NCBI GenBank assembly: GCA_036874045.1 | Contig: CM072339.1 | Span: 19,785,501-19,849,500 of the forward strand | Source: Cymodocea nodosa | Taxonomy: Eukaryota; Streptophyta; Magnoliopsida; Alismatales; Cymodoceaceae | DNA length: 64,000 bases | Reading direction: 5' to 3' | Part shown: positions 25,501 to 36,659 of the stretch, in pieces | Position numbering within the stretch: position 1 is the stretch's first letter | How the letters are laid out: every line of letters starts with the position of its first letter | Translations under genes and position numbers: made by a program | Notes under the pieces: generated by a model | The model's database searches: none | Told to the model about the DNA's origin: nothing | Seen by the model: only the letters and a program-made list of their open reading frames with translations

Positions 25501-28500
25501 TGCAATGAGGTTGTAGAGTTTGCTTCTAACAAATTTACTGGTCTTGCTAAGAAAGAGGTTCATATGCAAATCTCATGTCCATCTACTACCGAACAAAATG
25601 GTACAACAGAAAGAAGACAAAAACCAATACTGGGATAAGTTTTTCTCTCTTTTTTTAGTTGCAGAATCCCTAAAGGATACGAGGTTGAGCACTTGTCTAC
25701 TGGAGTATATCTAATGAATAAGCTTCCTATCAAACAATTACCGCACCCAAAAAAGATCATATCGCCTTATTCTATCTTTCTAATATCCCTGATTATACCA
25801 TTTTTAGAAATTTCAAGTGTTGATGTTTTCATTATCTTCGTGATTATAACAAACAAATTCAGCCCTAATCCCTTGTGTTATGGCACAGCTGTGACTCCCA
25901 TTCTTTCCTGTTCTTGAGTTGAGCTTCCTGTTCATCTGCACCAATCTAATCTCAAATTCATCACCTAACAGAGAAAATGCTTACATTTCTAGGTATATTT
26001 AAAAAAATGGTGTGCACATAGGTTGCAAATCAAACAAAAAATTAGATTAAAAAATAGTTTAGTGCTTTTGAAGTGCCTTCAAGAGAACTATATTAATTTT
26101 TACCATCAACAATGCAAGAACAAAAAAAAATCAACAGCCTGCAAAAATTTCAGTAGTACCATTTTAAAAGAAACTGTATCAACTGCCAGAAATGTGAAGC
26201 ATACCAAGCAATCAGTCTCAGTAGATGAGGCTACTGGTTGTTTCTTTATTCTTTTTGCACATAACTTTTGAGCATTTATTTGAAGCCATGCATTCATTTG
26301 TTCCTGAGAGACAATGCACCCACCATTTTCATCTAACTTTTTCAGGAAATCATGTATAAATCTATTCCCTTCCTTTCGCCCTTTATAGCCCTATACGATA
26401 CCACAAAAATACAAACATGATTTATGTCTGAACAACTGAAAAAGATTTAATTGCTATCACAATACCCACCTCAGTTCGTGCACAGGAGAATTCCTTTTTC
26501 CTAAGCAACTCTACTTCAGCGTCCATAGAACAACTATCAGCTTGATCACTCTGATGTGAGGCATGAAGGGAACATCTACCATAAAAGCCAACTTTTTCAT
26601 CATCAACACCTTCATTTTCACTTTGCAGTAATCCCTACAAAAAAATGAGTTTTTTACAATAAAAAACTGTAAACAAGGAAAAAAAGAATCACAAATGGTG
26701 AGAGAATATAATTACTGGCTTATTTAAAATATAAAGAAAAATGAATCTATTCTGGTAGTTAATTCAAAACAATAATATATTAGAATAAAAAGGAATACAG
26801 TTGCTGGAATACAGTTGCTGGCTTCTCAACTAATAGGACATTTTTTATTCAAGTGGGAGAAACCTTCTGGTGTGCACACCACGGATGGAAATAAGCAAAG
26901 CAATTAACCACCCTACATTGTATGCAGGAGCCTCCAGGTCGGTTACATATTGTACAAACCTGAAATATAGACCGGCAATATTGTAAATAAACTTGGTATC
27001 ATAAATTTGTAAGTATACGTTAAAATTGATAAGGTGAATATGACTATAAATAAAATTATACTTATCTTCACGTAAAAAAGGTTTCTAAAATGAAAAATGT
27101 TGATAAAATAAATCTACTTACGGATGATTGTGGAACCTACCATATTCTTCCTAGAGGTTACAGCACCAGATACATCAAAAGCACTCATGGTATTTACATT
27201 TGTACACCGTGTACCAGGTGTCCATAGCCCACAGACCATGTGAACCCATTGCGTAACAGATGAATCTAGCATTCCAGCAGTTACACTGTTTCGAACTCTA
27301 AATGATGACAGTGTTTTCAATTGTTCTGTAGCAGCAGAAAATTTTGGCAGATCAACTTTCTGTGAAGTGTTAGTAGATGACTCGACAATACCAGGTCTGC
27401 CAATAGAATGTGAACTATGTTCATTTGATAGAATAAGTTCATCAAATAGTTTGGATGAAATGGCCAGATCATCCTTTCCATTTTCAGATGATGGAGCCTC
27501 CACCAAAGGCTTAGATATTTTTTCAATTTTCCAAGCCTTCAACAGGCTCTTAATAATTTTCCAACCTCTTACTGCTCGTGTCATGGCTCCACCTTCATAA
27601 CCACACAGAACACAGACCTGAGCATGAACAGAGAATGTCAAATGCATGTATATATATACTTATAATGTATCACTTCTGAACAACAGAAATAATACATATC
27701 AACAAAGAACGGAATTTATCCAGGACAGTTGGGATCGTCAACAGTCCAGAACCTGGAACAGCAATCTTCCCAGGTTTCCTTCCCAAATATCTGTTTAAAA
27801 AAATAGAAACAGAAATAGAAAAATACAAAAAACTTAAAGAGGAAATACTTAATCAACTAAAATGTAAAAAAGGAAAAAATTGTGAACAATCAGGATAAGT
27901 CCACCAAAGAATGTGTTGCAATGATTTACAATTAATATATAGTCTTTAAGATGTTGCTTCTTATAGATACCATACCATCAATCTTGCATTCAAAAGGCTA
28001 ATCAAAATTTAAAGGAAGAAAACAAAGAATCCCATAATATGTATCTTTTTTTGAGCAGCAACAAGTAAATCCACTAAAAATCGAGAAAAGGGGGTGGACT
28101 ACACAAGCCATAGGCAAGCTAAAAATGAATCCCATATTATCTTGTGATCAAATGTCTAACCAAAATTTATAGAAAGAAATCAAAGAATATGAAGGATTAA
28201 AGGTTTTTTTGTAAATGAAATATACATTATCCATGAAGATTACTAAGGTTATTTTCATATGACAATGGAAAGCAACTAATTTTTATACATGATGATGCTT
28301 TTGGAGTTATAATAAATAGTTAAAAGAAAAATTAAAGTCTTAAAAGTGAAAGGATATTCATGCCTCTGGACCTCAACTCCTCACCCCCAGAGGAGGAAAT
28401 TTTTTCATAAGGGAAAGCATACATAGAAAATGCAAAAGGAGGAGAGCATATAATTTATTGGCCAGGCTCAAGTAAAAAGCTCTATTAATAAGATCAATTA

Positions 28501-31500
28501 AGAAGTTGCAAACGAGGAAGTTTTCTTATTGTTCTAACAGATCCCAGATGACCTTTGGTTCATTGATTTCTTGATTTGATCCATGACTAAACTTATGTCT
28601 AAGATTTTCCTGTAAAGCTTTTATTTTCCTTGGTGCACATTAAAAAAAAACATAGTTTCATGCAAGAACCAACATTTTATTAGAACTATTTATATTTTAT
28701 TATGTTCTAGCAACTTAAGATATCAAAATAAAATCAAGCGAAACATAAGACACACCAATCGTATGCTTGCCATATTTCCTGGGTTTGCATGACAGGGTCT
28801 ACAGTACCAGAATCCTTTGGGCACTTTCAATATTCCATAACAAGCCTGGTGCACCTATATAGGGTCCATATGTTGTCACGAAAATGGAAGAGAAACATGC
28901 TAGGAGAAAAAGGAAATTTACAAGTCACAAACCTTAATGAAGCATTGGTTGCACTCTATTAAGCGATTAATCTCATCCTTATTCGAACTTCCACAGACAC
29001 AACAGAAGGCATCAGAATTAGAAAGAGTGGGTGGGCGCTTGTGTCCTTTGCAAGGAAAACTGCATTTTAGTAAAAGATCCTTAAATTCTAGAACTTGCAG
29101 CATGGGTGTATTTGTAAAATTTGAAAGTTCTATGAATGATATAGCTTACTTTCCAGTATTTGTTTGAGATGGACAGCTTTGACGATCTTGGCTGATTTGA
29201 GCATTAACAAGTCTGCGGCTACACTTGAGAAGTTCACAATTCAATTTTTTTTTACCCTTTCCTGTATAGAAACCAGAAAAATGACACATCTATAAGAGAA
29301 ATTACATTTGAATATGACCAATATCCAAAAGAAACTCGTGTAAACATGGATACTAGATGGTGAAAAACTCTGCACGATGTGACTAGCAGAACTTGGACAC
29401 AGCTATTTCACTTACATAAAGAAAAATATTCATCTTACTTGAAGGACCACTAAACTTCAGTAAATAAAGCAAATATATTGTAAAAACAACTCACTGGCAA
29501 AAGAACCGTTATTACAACTTGGGCCTTTTATATTTCCGATCAATTCATTGAGACTGCGTTTGCGGATTTCTTTGGGCCTTCTCTTTATTTTTCCATTAGA
29601 AAGCCCAAAGCAAACACCAGATGATGAGGATTTGACACTGCTATTATTTCTCTCAATGTCAAGAATTGAGGATTTGTTAATGCATATTCTTGCACTGAAG
29701 CAATCTTTATCAGTTTGGGATGAGCATATCTGATCATCACCCTCACCCTCATCCTTCTTCTCCATCATGAAAAAATTATTATAATTTCCACTGTTACGTG
29801 TCTTCTTAACCACCAATTTGGAGGGCTGGGTAAGTTCATATTCACTTTCCAAAATAGTACGTTTTCTAGCTTTTTTGAGAACTGAGCTAAGTGAAACAAT
29901 TTTTGGAGATCTAGATTGAGCAGAAAGATCTCCAATAGCAATGATACCATGTTCTCCACAAACAACAGGCCGTAACTTCTTTTTACAATTTTTTGTTCCA
30001 TGGTAATTGAACTTTTTGGAGCCACAGAGAAACATATACCTTGTATGTTTTACGGCTCTTTCATGGCCATCATTCCATTCAGTATTTGATGCATTTTTGG
30101 CTTCATGAGAAGCTTTTTTAATTTTCTTACTTGGAAAGTCACCTAGAGAGCAATCAACTGCTAGTTGCAGGTAATCATTTCCCAACAGTCCATTGTGTTT
30201 GATAGGCCTTTTACTGGGAGAGATTTTGTTATAGGATAACGAAGATTGTTGCCTTTTCAATTTTGATTCTTTGCTAGCACACATAGATACATTTTGGTTT
30301 CCATCTTCAGGGTGGCAGTGTAACAACGACCCTTCAAAAGAAAATTGCTGCTCTGCCTGATCACTGCAGTAGGGCATATTACAATCAACAGGTGAACAGA
30401 CTGAATCGTGTTTTGATGCATCGATTTTTTCCATGTTTGTGGTTAGCATTTGTTTCTTTTCTGCATTCTGCATCCTAGAAATTTGAAGATGAGATCTTAA
30501 TTTTCTGAACTTGGATGGGCACTGGAATTCAAGCATATTTCTGAGATCAACTGATGATTGGTACGGTACACCATCTTTTCTGCACAAGACCTTCCCATTA
30601 GCCTTGAGCTGTTTATTCCAGTTTCTACTGTCAAAGGACATGCCAGACGAGCCACACCTCTCTACGGCTGATTCTTCATCTACAAGATCATTTGCCATTC
30701 CGCTGTTACTGATACCCCCACTGCAGGAAGCACTGATGTTGATATCGGATGATGTCCTAGGCCCAGAGCATTCAGAACAAACATTTGATATTTCATCCAC
30801 CTTTTCACCCTTTGCTTCCATAAAATCATCATCAGATTCTTTGAAATCAGTATTTGTGTCTTGGCCTTTGATAATATTTGTTGCTTGCAAATCATGCCCT
30901 GATTTCTCAATACAACTAACATTAGAATTTCCTACCATATTTCCAGGAACATCCCGCCATGCAGTTAAATGGCAATTGTCATTCATAAAAATATGTTCTT
31001 TCAAGCCTCCACATCCATTGAATGCAATCACATCTTGCTCAATGCACTCCGTAGTGACAGTTGGAGATTGAAGCATCTCCATCCTTCCACAGACCTTGTG
31101 CTGCCTGGTTTGATTACAGTTATTTCCTTCTTGAGAATAGCAACACTCTAACAAACATATTGGATGAGTATGGCATCCACATCTTCCACAAGAATTGTTT
31201 TTGTGCTCTTTTCCATTGCAAATATTGTGGCATTTACACGTGCCACCGATACTACTTTGTTCTTTGAGATTACTGATTTCACGTTGAATAGAGTTGATAC
31301 AATTATTTTTCATCCTCTCTGGTCTGAAAACAAGAAAAAAAGCACCCTATGGCATAATGATATAGATAAGAGGAATTGCAGCAAGCAAGGGAAGTTGTGG
31401 AAAACATCCAATGGCATGATATGGAACTTTATGTTAAAGTTATCACATTCAGAAATGGGGTTCGATGGGCAGCATATGCAGAGTATTAGATTTAACATTC

Positions 31501-34500
31501 TTTCATGCTATTTTTTAATTCAAAAAAAATTTAAATTTTGATGGACCAAATAAAATCTCAAATTATATGGAAGAAAGAAAAATTGACATTAGAAATTCTA
31601 AAAGTGACCTATCTATATTCATTGAATTACAGAAAGAGGGAAGCATTTTATAGTGTTGTTAGATGCCTAAACTGAGCATATCATGGCCAAGAGAGTTGAC
31701 ATTGAGGCACAACAAAACCTTGGTAAAAAATCAACAAATTCATATTTCAAACAAATTTATGAAAAATTAAATGATAATTAGCTAGTAAGCTACATATATC
31801 AGGTTGATGGGTCATACAAATAGCTGAGGCGAAATTTTCTCAAATTTTTACCTAAACAGAACCGGCTCATCACACCTAAGCTTACATTGAATGAGGTGTC
31901 CTCTAGAACATAATGGTCTTCTTGTTGCAGATGATGTATGGCAACAGGATGCATCCAGAACTGCTTTGACACAACATACTCTCAAAACCATGATAAGGTT
32001 TTAATAAGAATTTTAAATATTATCTACCTGATGTGCCTAGCTTGTCAACTATTTGAATAGTATTTGTGGAGCGACAATTGAGGCACTGAAGAACCTTGGC
32101 TGTAGCTTGAGAATTGTCCCGCTTAAAACAACAACATTGCCTTTGTTCCACTAGTAACCTTGGATCTTCTTGAGAGTTCATCCTATGTCGTTCCACATGT
32201 AATGGACTGCATTCAATTTCTTGATGAGGAGTTGTATCCAGGGAACTGCTGCCATATTTTTGTTGAGAAAACTTTGACATATGTTTTATTCCAAGAATTC
32301 TTAAATTCTGATCCAGGAAATGGCTTGCATCAACAGATCCTTTAGTTGAAAGATGTGGTGTTCCATTAGAAATATAGACTGAATTCAGTGATGGGGTATT
32401 TGATGCTTGAAGGAAGCTAGTTACACCATTAGAAGAAGGGAGTGTTTCCCTCAACCCTGGTAAACTGTGTTCCTGGTTGTCATGCTCAGTGCAAAATATC
32501 TCCCCTGATTCATCTGGATGCCTGGCATCAGTTACTTTGACCTGAATCTCAGGACAATGATTTAGATAATTGGAAGCTTGACAACTAATCACTGCAGAAC
32601 TTCCGTGAAGTGAATGTTTGTCAATAGCCACAGAAGGCTTGCTTGTCCCTGCTTTATCCATTTCTTCAACTGAATCCAGCCTGGATAAAGCATAGGAACC
32701 ATCAGCATAAGAAGCAATTATGCCCCTTCCATTATTTACTGGACAAGGGCTATCTGTTCTAATCATCTCAAGAGTTCTCTCAAGTTTGTCATTTGACCTC
32801 TTTGCCACATTGCTGGTGCGGCATTCAGCATAAGAATCAACATGAGGTAACTCAGGCACAGGGATCTCATAGCTATTATGAATGCTATCAGCAACCTGAG
32901 ATGATGCATTAGAACCAAAAGTATTCAACTGCGATAGAAAGAGTGAAAGTGGAGAACTTTTACTCAGTTCATTGTTAAATTCTTGTGGCTCAGATGAATC
33001 AGCTGCACCAGTGCTTCCATGTTGTAATAAGTTTCTGTTATAGATGGATCTTTCGGGTGGGGCATTCCACAGGTGATGCTGGGTTTCCTTGGTCACTGAG
33101 GGAAATAAAGCTGCAACCAGAAATTGTTGATTTAATCATCTACCTGGCAGTCAAGCTATAAAATTGAAATAAGATGAATTTTTCTAATTTAGAAATAAAG
33201 AAAAAAAATGAAATAGCACGGTTCACCTAGTTTTTTATTTGAATTGAACATTTGTTCAGATTGTTGTCTCTGCATATAAGCAATAGGACCAACAAAAGTG
33301 TCATTCTGATGGAAGGGATGCCCCCGGCCCAGTTCAAAGCCTGAAGTAGAGGTTATGCTACCAGGTACAATGTCATTGCCAATACTGCAGTTTGGCAGCG
33401 TTGATTGATTTCTAACACCTCCGTTAATATTTTCCACAGGATAACTACAGAATTGATGACCAATATTGCTTTTCCCCTTGTTTGAGACCAAGTCACATTT
33501 ACTCATCCATAAATCACCATAGCCATGATCTTCCTTCATCTCTTGCATCATCCTGATGTTAGATGGCTGAAGTGCTGAGCCACAGGTGGACACATTGGGA
33601 TATGCAATAAAAGAATTCTGCCTGTTCAGCAAATTCTTCCGAGATGCATTGTAAGATGTCTCATTAGAAAGCTCTTCCAATGCAGCATGTCTCAAATCTA
33701 GTTGTTTAATATATGGAAAACTATCTGTATTTTTTTCACCAAATACACTTGAAAACTTTTGGGGCTGTGAGCTTTCAATATGGGCAGCTTGTAATTTGTT
33801 ATTCTGCTTTGATCCAAAAAGACCACTAGGCAAAGACAGGCAATCAGGCCAGTCCCATCCACCATCATCATCTGTAACTTTAATCTAATGCATAAAAGAA
33901 ACTATCAGAACACAGAGCATTGTATCTCAGAGAGACATACAAGGTAAACAATTTTTTCAGATGTTGTGAAGATATGATAACTGACATAGAATTTTAATTT
34001 CATAAAGACTCATTGTTGTTCTCCAAATGACGAATGTAAATGACACAAGGATAAAAAATGAAATTAATTGTGCAGTAAAGCTTTTCCCTTTGATTATACA
34101 AGCAATACCGTGGGACTTCCCAAAGTCCATATTTCTCAATTCTCTCAAACTACAAGCTACTTGAGTGTGAATTAAAGGTGCTTGTCTAGCCATTAAGATG
34201 GATTGCAAATTACTAAACATGGAACTTTAAGTGGCACACGACGTGATCCTGCTTATATATATTTTAAGTTTTAACAATGTTCAGATTATCATCTAATTTT
34301 TAAAGAATACCATAATTTCATAATGCTTTTAAATAATAAATGAAGAACCCAAGACTGGCATAATTGAAGAATTCAATATTATGATTGGAAAGTATGCTAA
34401 TGTGATTCAGACACAAATATAGGTGGAAGCAAAAAAATAGAGTGAATGGCATTTTATGAATAATGTGTGTTAAATACACTCTCAAAAGCCAATTAGACAT

Positions 34501-36009
34501 TTGAGAGGAGAGTTACCCACAATATAAGGGCCCAGCCTGCCACATTGTTTTCCAATGTCGGACTATTTCAACATGCCCTCACACTTGTGGCGAGTCCTCT
34601 AACTAACAAGTGTCTCTCTTTACACTATCTAGCGAGGTTACTCTAGCCTACTAGTGACTTATAGGTATGTGTCACAAACCTTGCTCTGATACCATGTTAA
34701 ATACACTCTCAAAAGTCAATTGAACATTTGAGAAGAATATTACCCACAATATAAGAGTGTAGTCTACCACATTATTTTCCAATGTAGGACTATTCCAACA
34801 ATGTGTAAAATGAAAAGGTAAAAATATGTGAATGTCAAATGCAATGGATTATCCTGAGCAACTGTAATACCATATAAAATTACTAGGTATTTGTTATAAA
34901 AATGTATAAAAATATAACCTACCCCAGCTGACATATAAAAGATCCTACGCCACTGAGCAATTGTTTGACCACTTTCAAGGTGGACAGCTTCACCAGGATT
35001 AGACAAAAGTGATCCTGAATGCTGCAAAACATGTATTATAAGATGATTATTTTCAGCAATCATTGGAAGGCACAAAATTTTGTGAAAACATGTTTTATCA
35101 TGGAAGCATCAGACAGCATTTTTACCTTGGAAAATTTTTCCACGGACATATGCAAGCAATGACAAGAGCAAATAACAACAAGAAGTCCTTTTCCATTCAG
35201 AAACAGTTCTCCAACTGTCATATAATAGTTACAGAAAGGTCAGGTCCAGTTCAGTAATGCTTTAAAAGTTCAATTTAGTGGATTGTGGAATGACAGAAAA
35301 TTCAGAGCCAAAAAGGTTGTTGAATCTAACCTGTCCCCATGCAAAAGACTCGTAATGTTCCTGTTTCATAAGCTGATGTGTGATTGGAGTTGACAGATTT
35401 CATTTCTGAAACTTTGTTACATTGAAACTGAGCTTTCAAGCCTGAAGGACTTATACTTCCATTAAAATGTTTAATGTTTGTTCCCTTTATCGAAGATGGC
35501 AAACCAACAGCAGTTCCATTGCCATAGAATGCTCGGTGTCCATCTGGCTTAGAAGAGTTTGAACTGTAAAGAAAAGGTGTAGTCTGAAGACTATCATGCA
35601 ATGTGAGAGGTTGATTGTACATGGACTGGGACCATTGCCTAGTTGCAAAAGGCAAACCATCTAATTTGTTGCCCATTAAATGGCTATCAAAATCTACCAT
35701 AGCTGCTGCATGCGGAAGTGGGACAAGAGGGCTCCCACTTGTGACTATATCGCAAGAATCACAGACAGCAGGGTCATTGAGGGATACTTCATACCTTGTA
35801 TTTGGTAGCTGGGATTGCACATTTTGTAAACTATGTGAAGGCCCAGAAAGAATTGAAAGAAATGAATTGTCCATCTCTGTTTTTTCATGTGCACTGCAAA
35901 CCAAGTTCAAAGAATTTGATTTTGGAGGATCTTGAGTAATGGCAATGTTCTCCAACTGATTTTCTTGCTGGGAAAAAGGATAGTGATACTGATTCAAGTT
36001 AACACTCAT
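13571..36009 (-). CDS. PHD-ePHD-SET histone lysine methyltransferase, Trithorax class (18 coding exons, about 2094 aa)
   Basis: Exons in gene order: 36009-35331, 35214-35126, 35021-34923, 33884-33227, 33110-32028, 31960-31852, 31323-29495, 29261-29150, 29059-28933, 28854-28756, 27617-27141, 26959-26864, 26634-26470, 26390-26205, 14536-14423, 14332-14150, 13965-13921, 13705-13571. Every junction is GT..AG and keeps frame. Domains: SAND-like module (about 227-289); Cys-rich region (about 840-960); PHD finger (1572-1617, CCVCG ... WYCRPC); extended PHD (1630-1819, CVLCGYEGG ... FHPWCAH); SET (about 1950-2072, with YVGEIVG, FVNHSC and EEITYDYNF); post-[11 protein letters not shown] (2082-2089). 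The layout PHD-ePHD-SET-postSET and the ITYDY signature indicate H3K4 methylation in the nucleus. I see no PWWP, FYRN or FYRC domain, so it is not a standard ATX1-5. Exon 8 to 9 required choosing the acceptor at 29060. An in-frame upstream start at 36794 would add 45 residues. The family is sure; the exact substrate is inferred. Confidence 0.88.
15283..15367 (+). mobile_element. 3' end of a non-LTR retrotransposon (copy 1)
   Basis: The segment contains GCCTATGGCTTGTGTA followed 50 bases later by TGCTGCTCAACAAAAAAA. The same order recurs on the opposite strand at 28044-28120, where target-site duplications are visible. A short poly(A) tail fits a 5'-truncated LINE. The 5' limit is not visible. 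Confidence 0.55.
15836..15936 (-). repeat. 3' LTR of the copia element (101 bp)
   Basis: Matches the LTR at 24350-24462 along its length with about a dozen substitutions and small gaps. A purine-rich tract (TTGAGAGAG on the minus strand) precedes it, as expected of a copia polypurine tract. Confidence 0.85.
17134..17253. mobile_element. Tourist-like MITE (120 bp) inside the copia RT
   Basis: Terminal inverted repeats GGGGGTGTTTGTG and GGGGGGGTTTGTG (one mismatch in 13) are flanked by TAA on both sides (17131-17133 and 17254-17256). The 3-bp TAA/TTA duplication and GGG..GTTTG ends are hallmarks of PIF/Harbinger-mobilised MITEs. It sits in the codons for the LNVKN motif of the copia RT. Confidence 0.85.
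17257..18268. other. Unidentified nested insertion, left part
   Basis: AT-rich, non-coding. Together with 20094 to about 20945 it separates two halves of the copia RT. It contains repeated AACTCAACGAACTT-like strings that also appear in the right part. Its texture resembles an old LTR. No clean target-site duplication could be found, so its identity stays open. Confidence 0.35.
18274..20088. mobile_element. Solo LTR (1815 bp)
   Basis: Begins TGTTAGGA and ends TCCTAACA (perfect 8-bp inverted ends with TG..CA) and is flanked by CTTCC at 18269-18273 and 20089-20093, a perfect 5-bp duplication. There is no internal coding region, so this is an LTR left by recombination between the two ends of a full element. 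Internal landmarks: AGGGGGTAAATGAA near the start, a 38-bp tandem repeat, and TTTTTGCATTATCAAAA near the end. A diverged relative lies at 56329-57970. Confidence 0.85.
18548..18720. repeat. 38-bp tandem repeat inside the solo LTR (about 4.5 copies)
   Basis: Units start CAGAAGTTTTCAGGTATAAA and recur every 37-38 bases. The last units have decayed. The 68-codon frame over it is a product of the repeat. Confidence 0.8.
20094..20945. other. Unidentified nested insertion, right part
   Basis: Continuation of the block in which the solo LTR sits. AT-rich with no coding signal. Copia RT codons resume at about 20945 on the minus strand with a WKIH.FDV.N-like stretch. Confidence 0.35.
24350..24462 (-). 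repeat. 5' LTR of the copia element (113 bp), next to its primer-binding site
   Basis: Starts TGTTAG and ends TTAACT on the minus strand, immediately followed by the 11-base tRNA-Met primer site at 24349-24339. Confidence 0.88.
24468..25925 (+). mobile_element. Second Ty1/copia fragment, opposite orientation
   Basis: Plus-strand relics occur in copia order: a gag/pre-integrase stretch ending [17 protein letters not shown] (about 24950-25010), a GK..RFPF motif (about 25235-25260), the integrase start [10 protein letters not shown] and [12 protein letters not shown] (about 25320-25400), [14 protein letters not shown] (about 25575-25615), and an [15 protein letters not shown] segment (about 25805-25850). 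RT and RNase H are missing. Stops and frameshifts occur throughout. The minus-strand copia element inserted next to or into it. Confidence 0.75.
27720..27800 (-). other. Protein-like stretch inside a SET-gene intron
   Basis: After a good acceptor (a T run then AAACAG) the minus strand reads [19 protein letters not shown] and continues to a stop after PNCPG. It would join in frame to the exon ending at 28756, but no matching donor follows. It may be a decayed or poison exon, or chance. Confidence 0.25.
28041..28126 (-). mobile_element. 5'-truncated non-LTR retrotransposon (copy 2) with target-site duplication
   Basis: Poly(T) followed by TTGAGCAGCAACAAGTAAAT ... ACACAAGCCATAGGCAAGC is the reverse complement of the tail at 15283-15367. 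Flanking repeats GAATCCCATAATAT (28027-28040) and GAATCCCATATTAT (28127-28140), 12 of 14 identical, are the target-site duplication. The insertion lies in an intron of the SET gene. Confidence 0.75.
34468..34800 (-). mobile_element. TRIM retrotransposon (333 bp), structurally complete
   Basis: Two 106-bp direct repeats (34468-34573 and 34695-34800), each starting TGTTAAATAC and ending CAACA, are flanked by a perfect 5-bp duplication ATGTG (34463-34467 and 34801-34805). On the minus strand the primer-binding site TGGTATCAGAGC (34694-34683) touches the 5' LTR, and a short purine-rich tract precedes the other LTR. The internal part is only 121 bp and non-coding. This is the definition of a terminal-repeat retrotransposon in miniature. 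It lies in the intron 33885-34922 of the SET gene. Confidence 0.92.
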
Positions 36010-36659
36010 CTGTAACATCCAAATAACTATGATAAGTAGTCTAGTTGATGTTACACAACAAAAAGCAAACTCTATTCTATAAATTAATGAATGAGGCATG
36101 GTGAAAGGTGAAAAGCATGAACTAGAGATTTTTTACTACAAGCTTTTTTTAATGGAACAATCACAAAAACAACAATTAACTGGCTCCCTTTTTTTAAGTA
36201 AATAATTGGATGATTCTCATTAAGATAATAAGTATCACCCATAGAGGTGTACAAGGAAAAAATTACAGTATAGACAAATAAATTACAGCAAAAAAATTGA
36301 AATAAATAACAAACCAAATAAATAACAAAAGCTGAAGCCAGTAGAAATAGAAAAGTCTCAATGGTGATTCGTGTCCTCGCTAAACCGAGTGGAACCATTA
36401 CGAAATACTACTGCACGTCAGCACCACGGCATTTCCATCCTAGAAGGTCAAACACACACAAAAAGGGGAAAAAATCAATATTTACGACCACGAACAACTC
36501 TCAAAACGATAAGGAAAAAAAAAAAAAAGGAAAAAGAAGAACTCCTGCCAACTTCAAAGCAACAACAACACGACCCATGGCAACACGTACAGAGTGCAGT
36601 AGAAACACAATAGTAAAGACCCAACCTTTCGAGCAAATAACAAGAGCCAAGGGCAAGAC

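Larger units (their letters stand above)
14537..26204 (-). other. 11.7-kb intron of the SET gene, filled by nested transposons
   Basis: The exon before it ends ...ETDCL|gtatgc (26205) and the exon after it starts ...gatgcag|[12 protein letters not shown] (14536), both in phase 0. Codons flanking the gap read through as the known linker between ePHD and SET. All sequence between, apart from about 1 kb at each end, belongs to mobile elements described separately. Confidence 0.85.

Noticed and set aside
29094-29149. A 56-bp intron in the SET gene, using the AG before TTCTAG
   Set aside because: It breaks the reading frame and is too short. The acceptor at 29060-29061 gives a 90-bp intron and keeps frame into the PHD finger.
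30511-31071. 186-codon plus frame inside the SET gene
   Set aside because: Lies antisense to the 1829-nt coding exon, with composition explained by the exon on the other strand.
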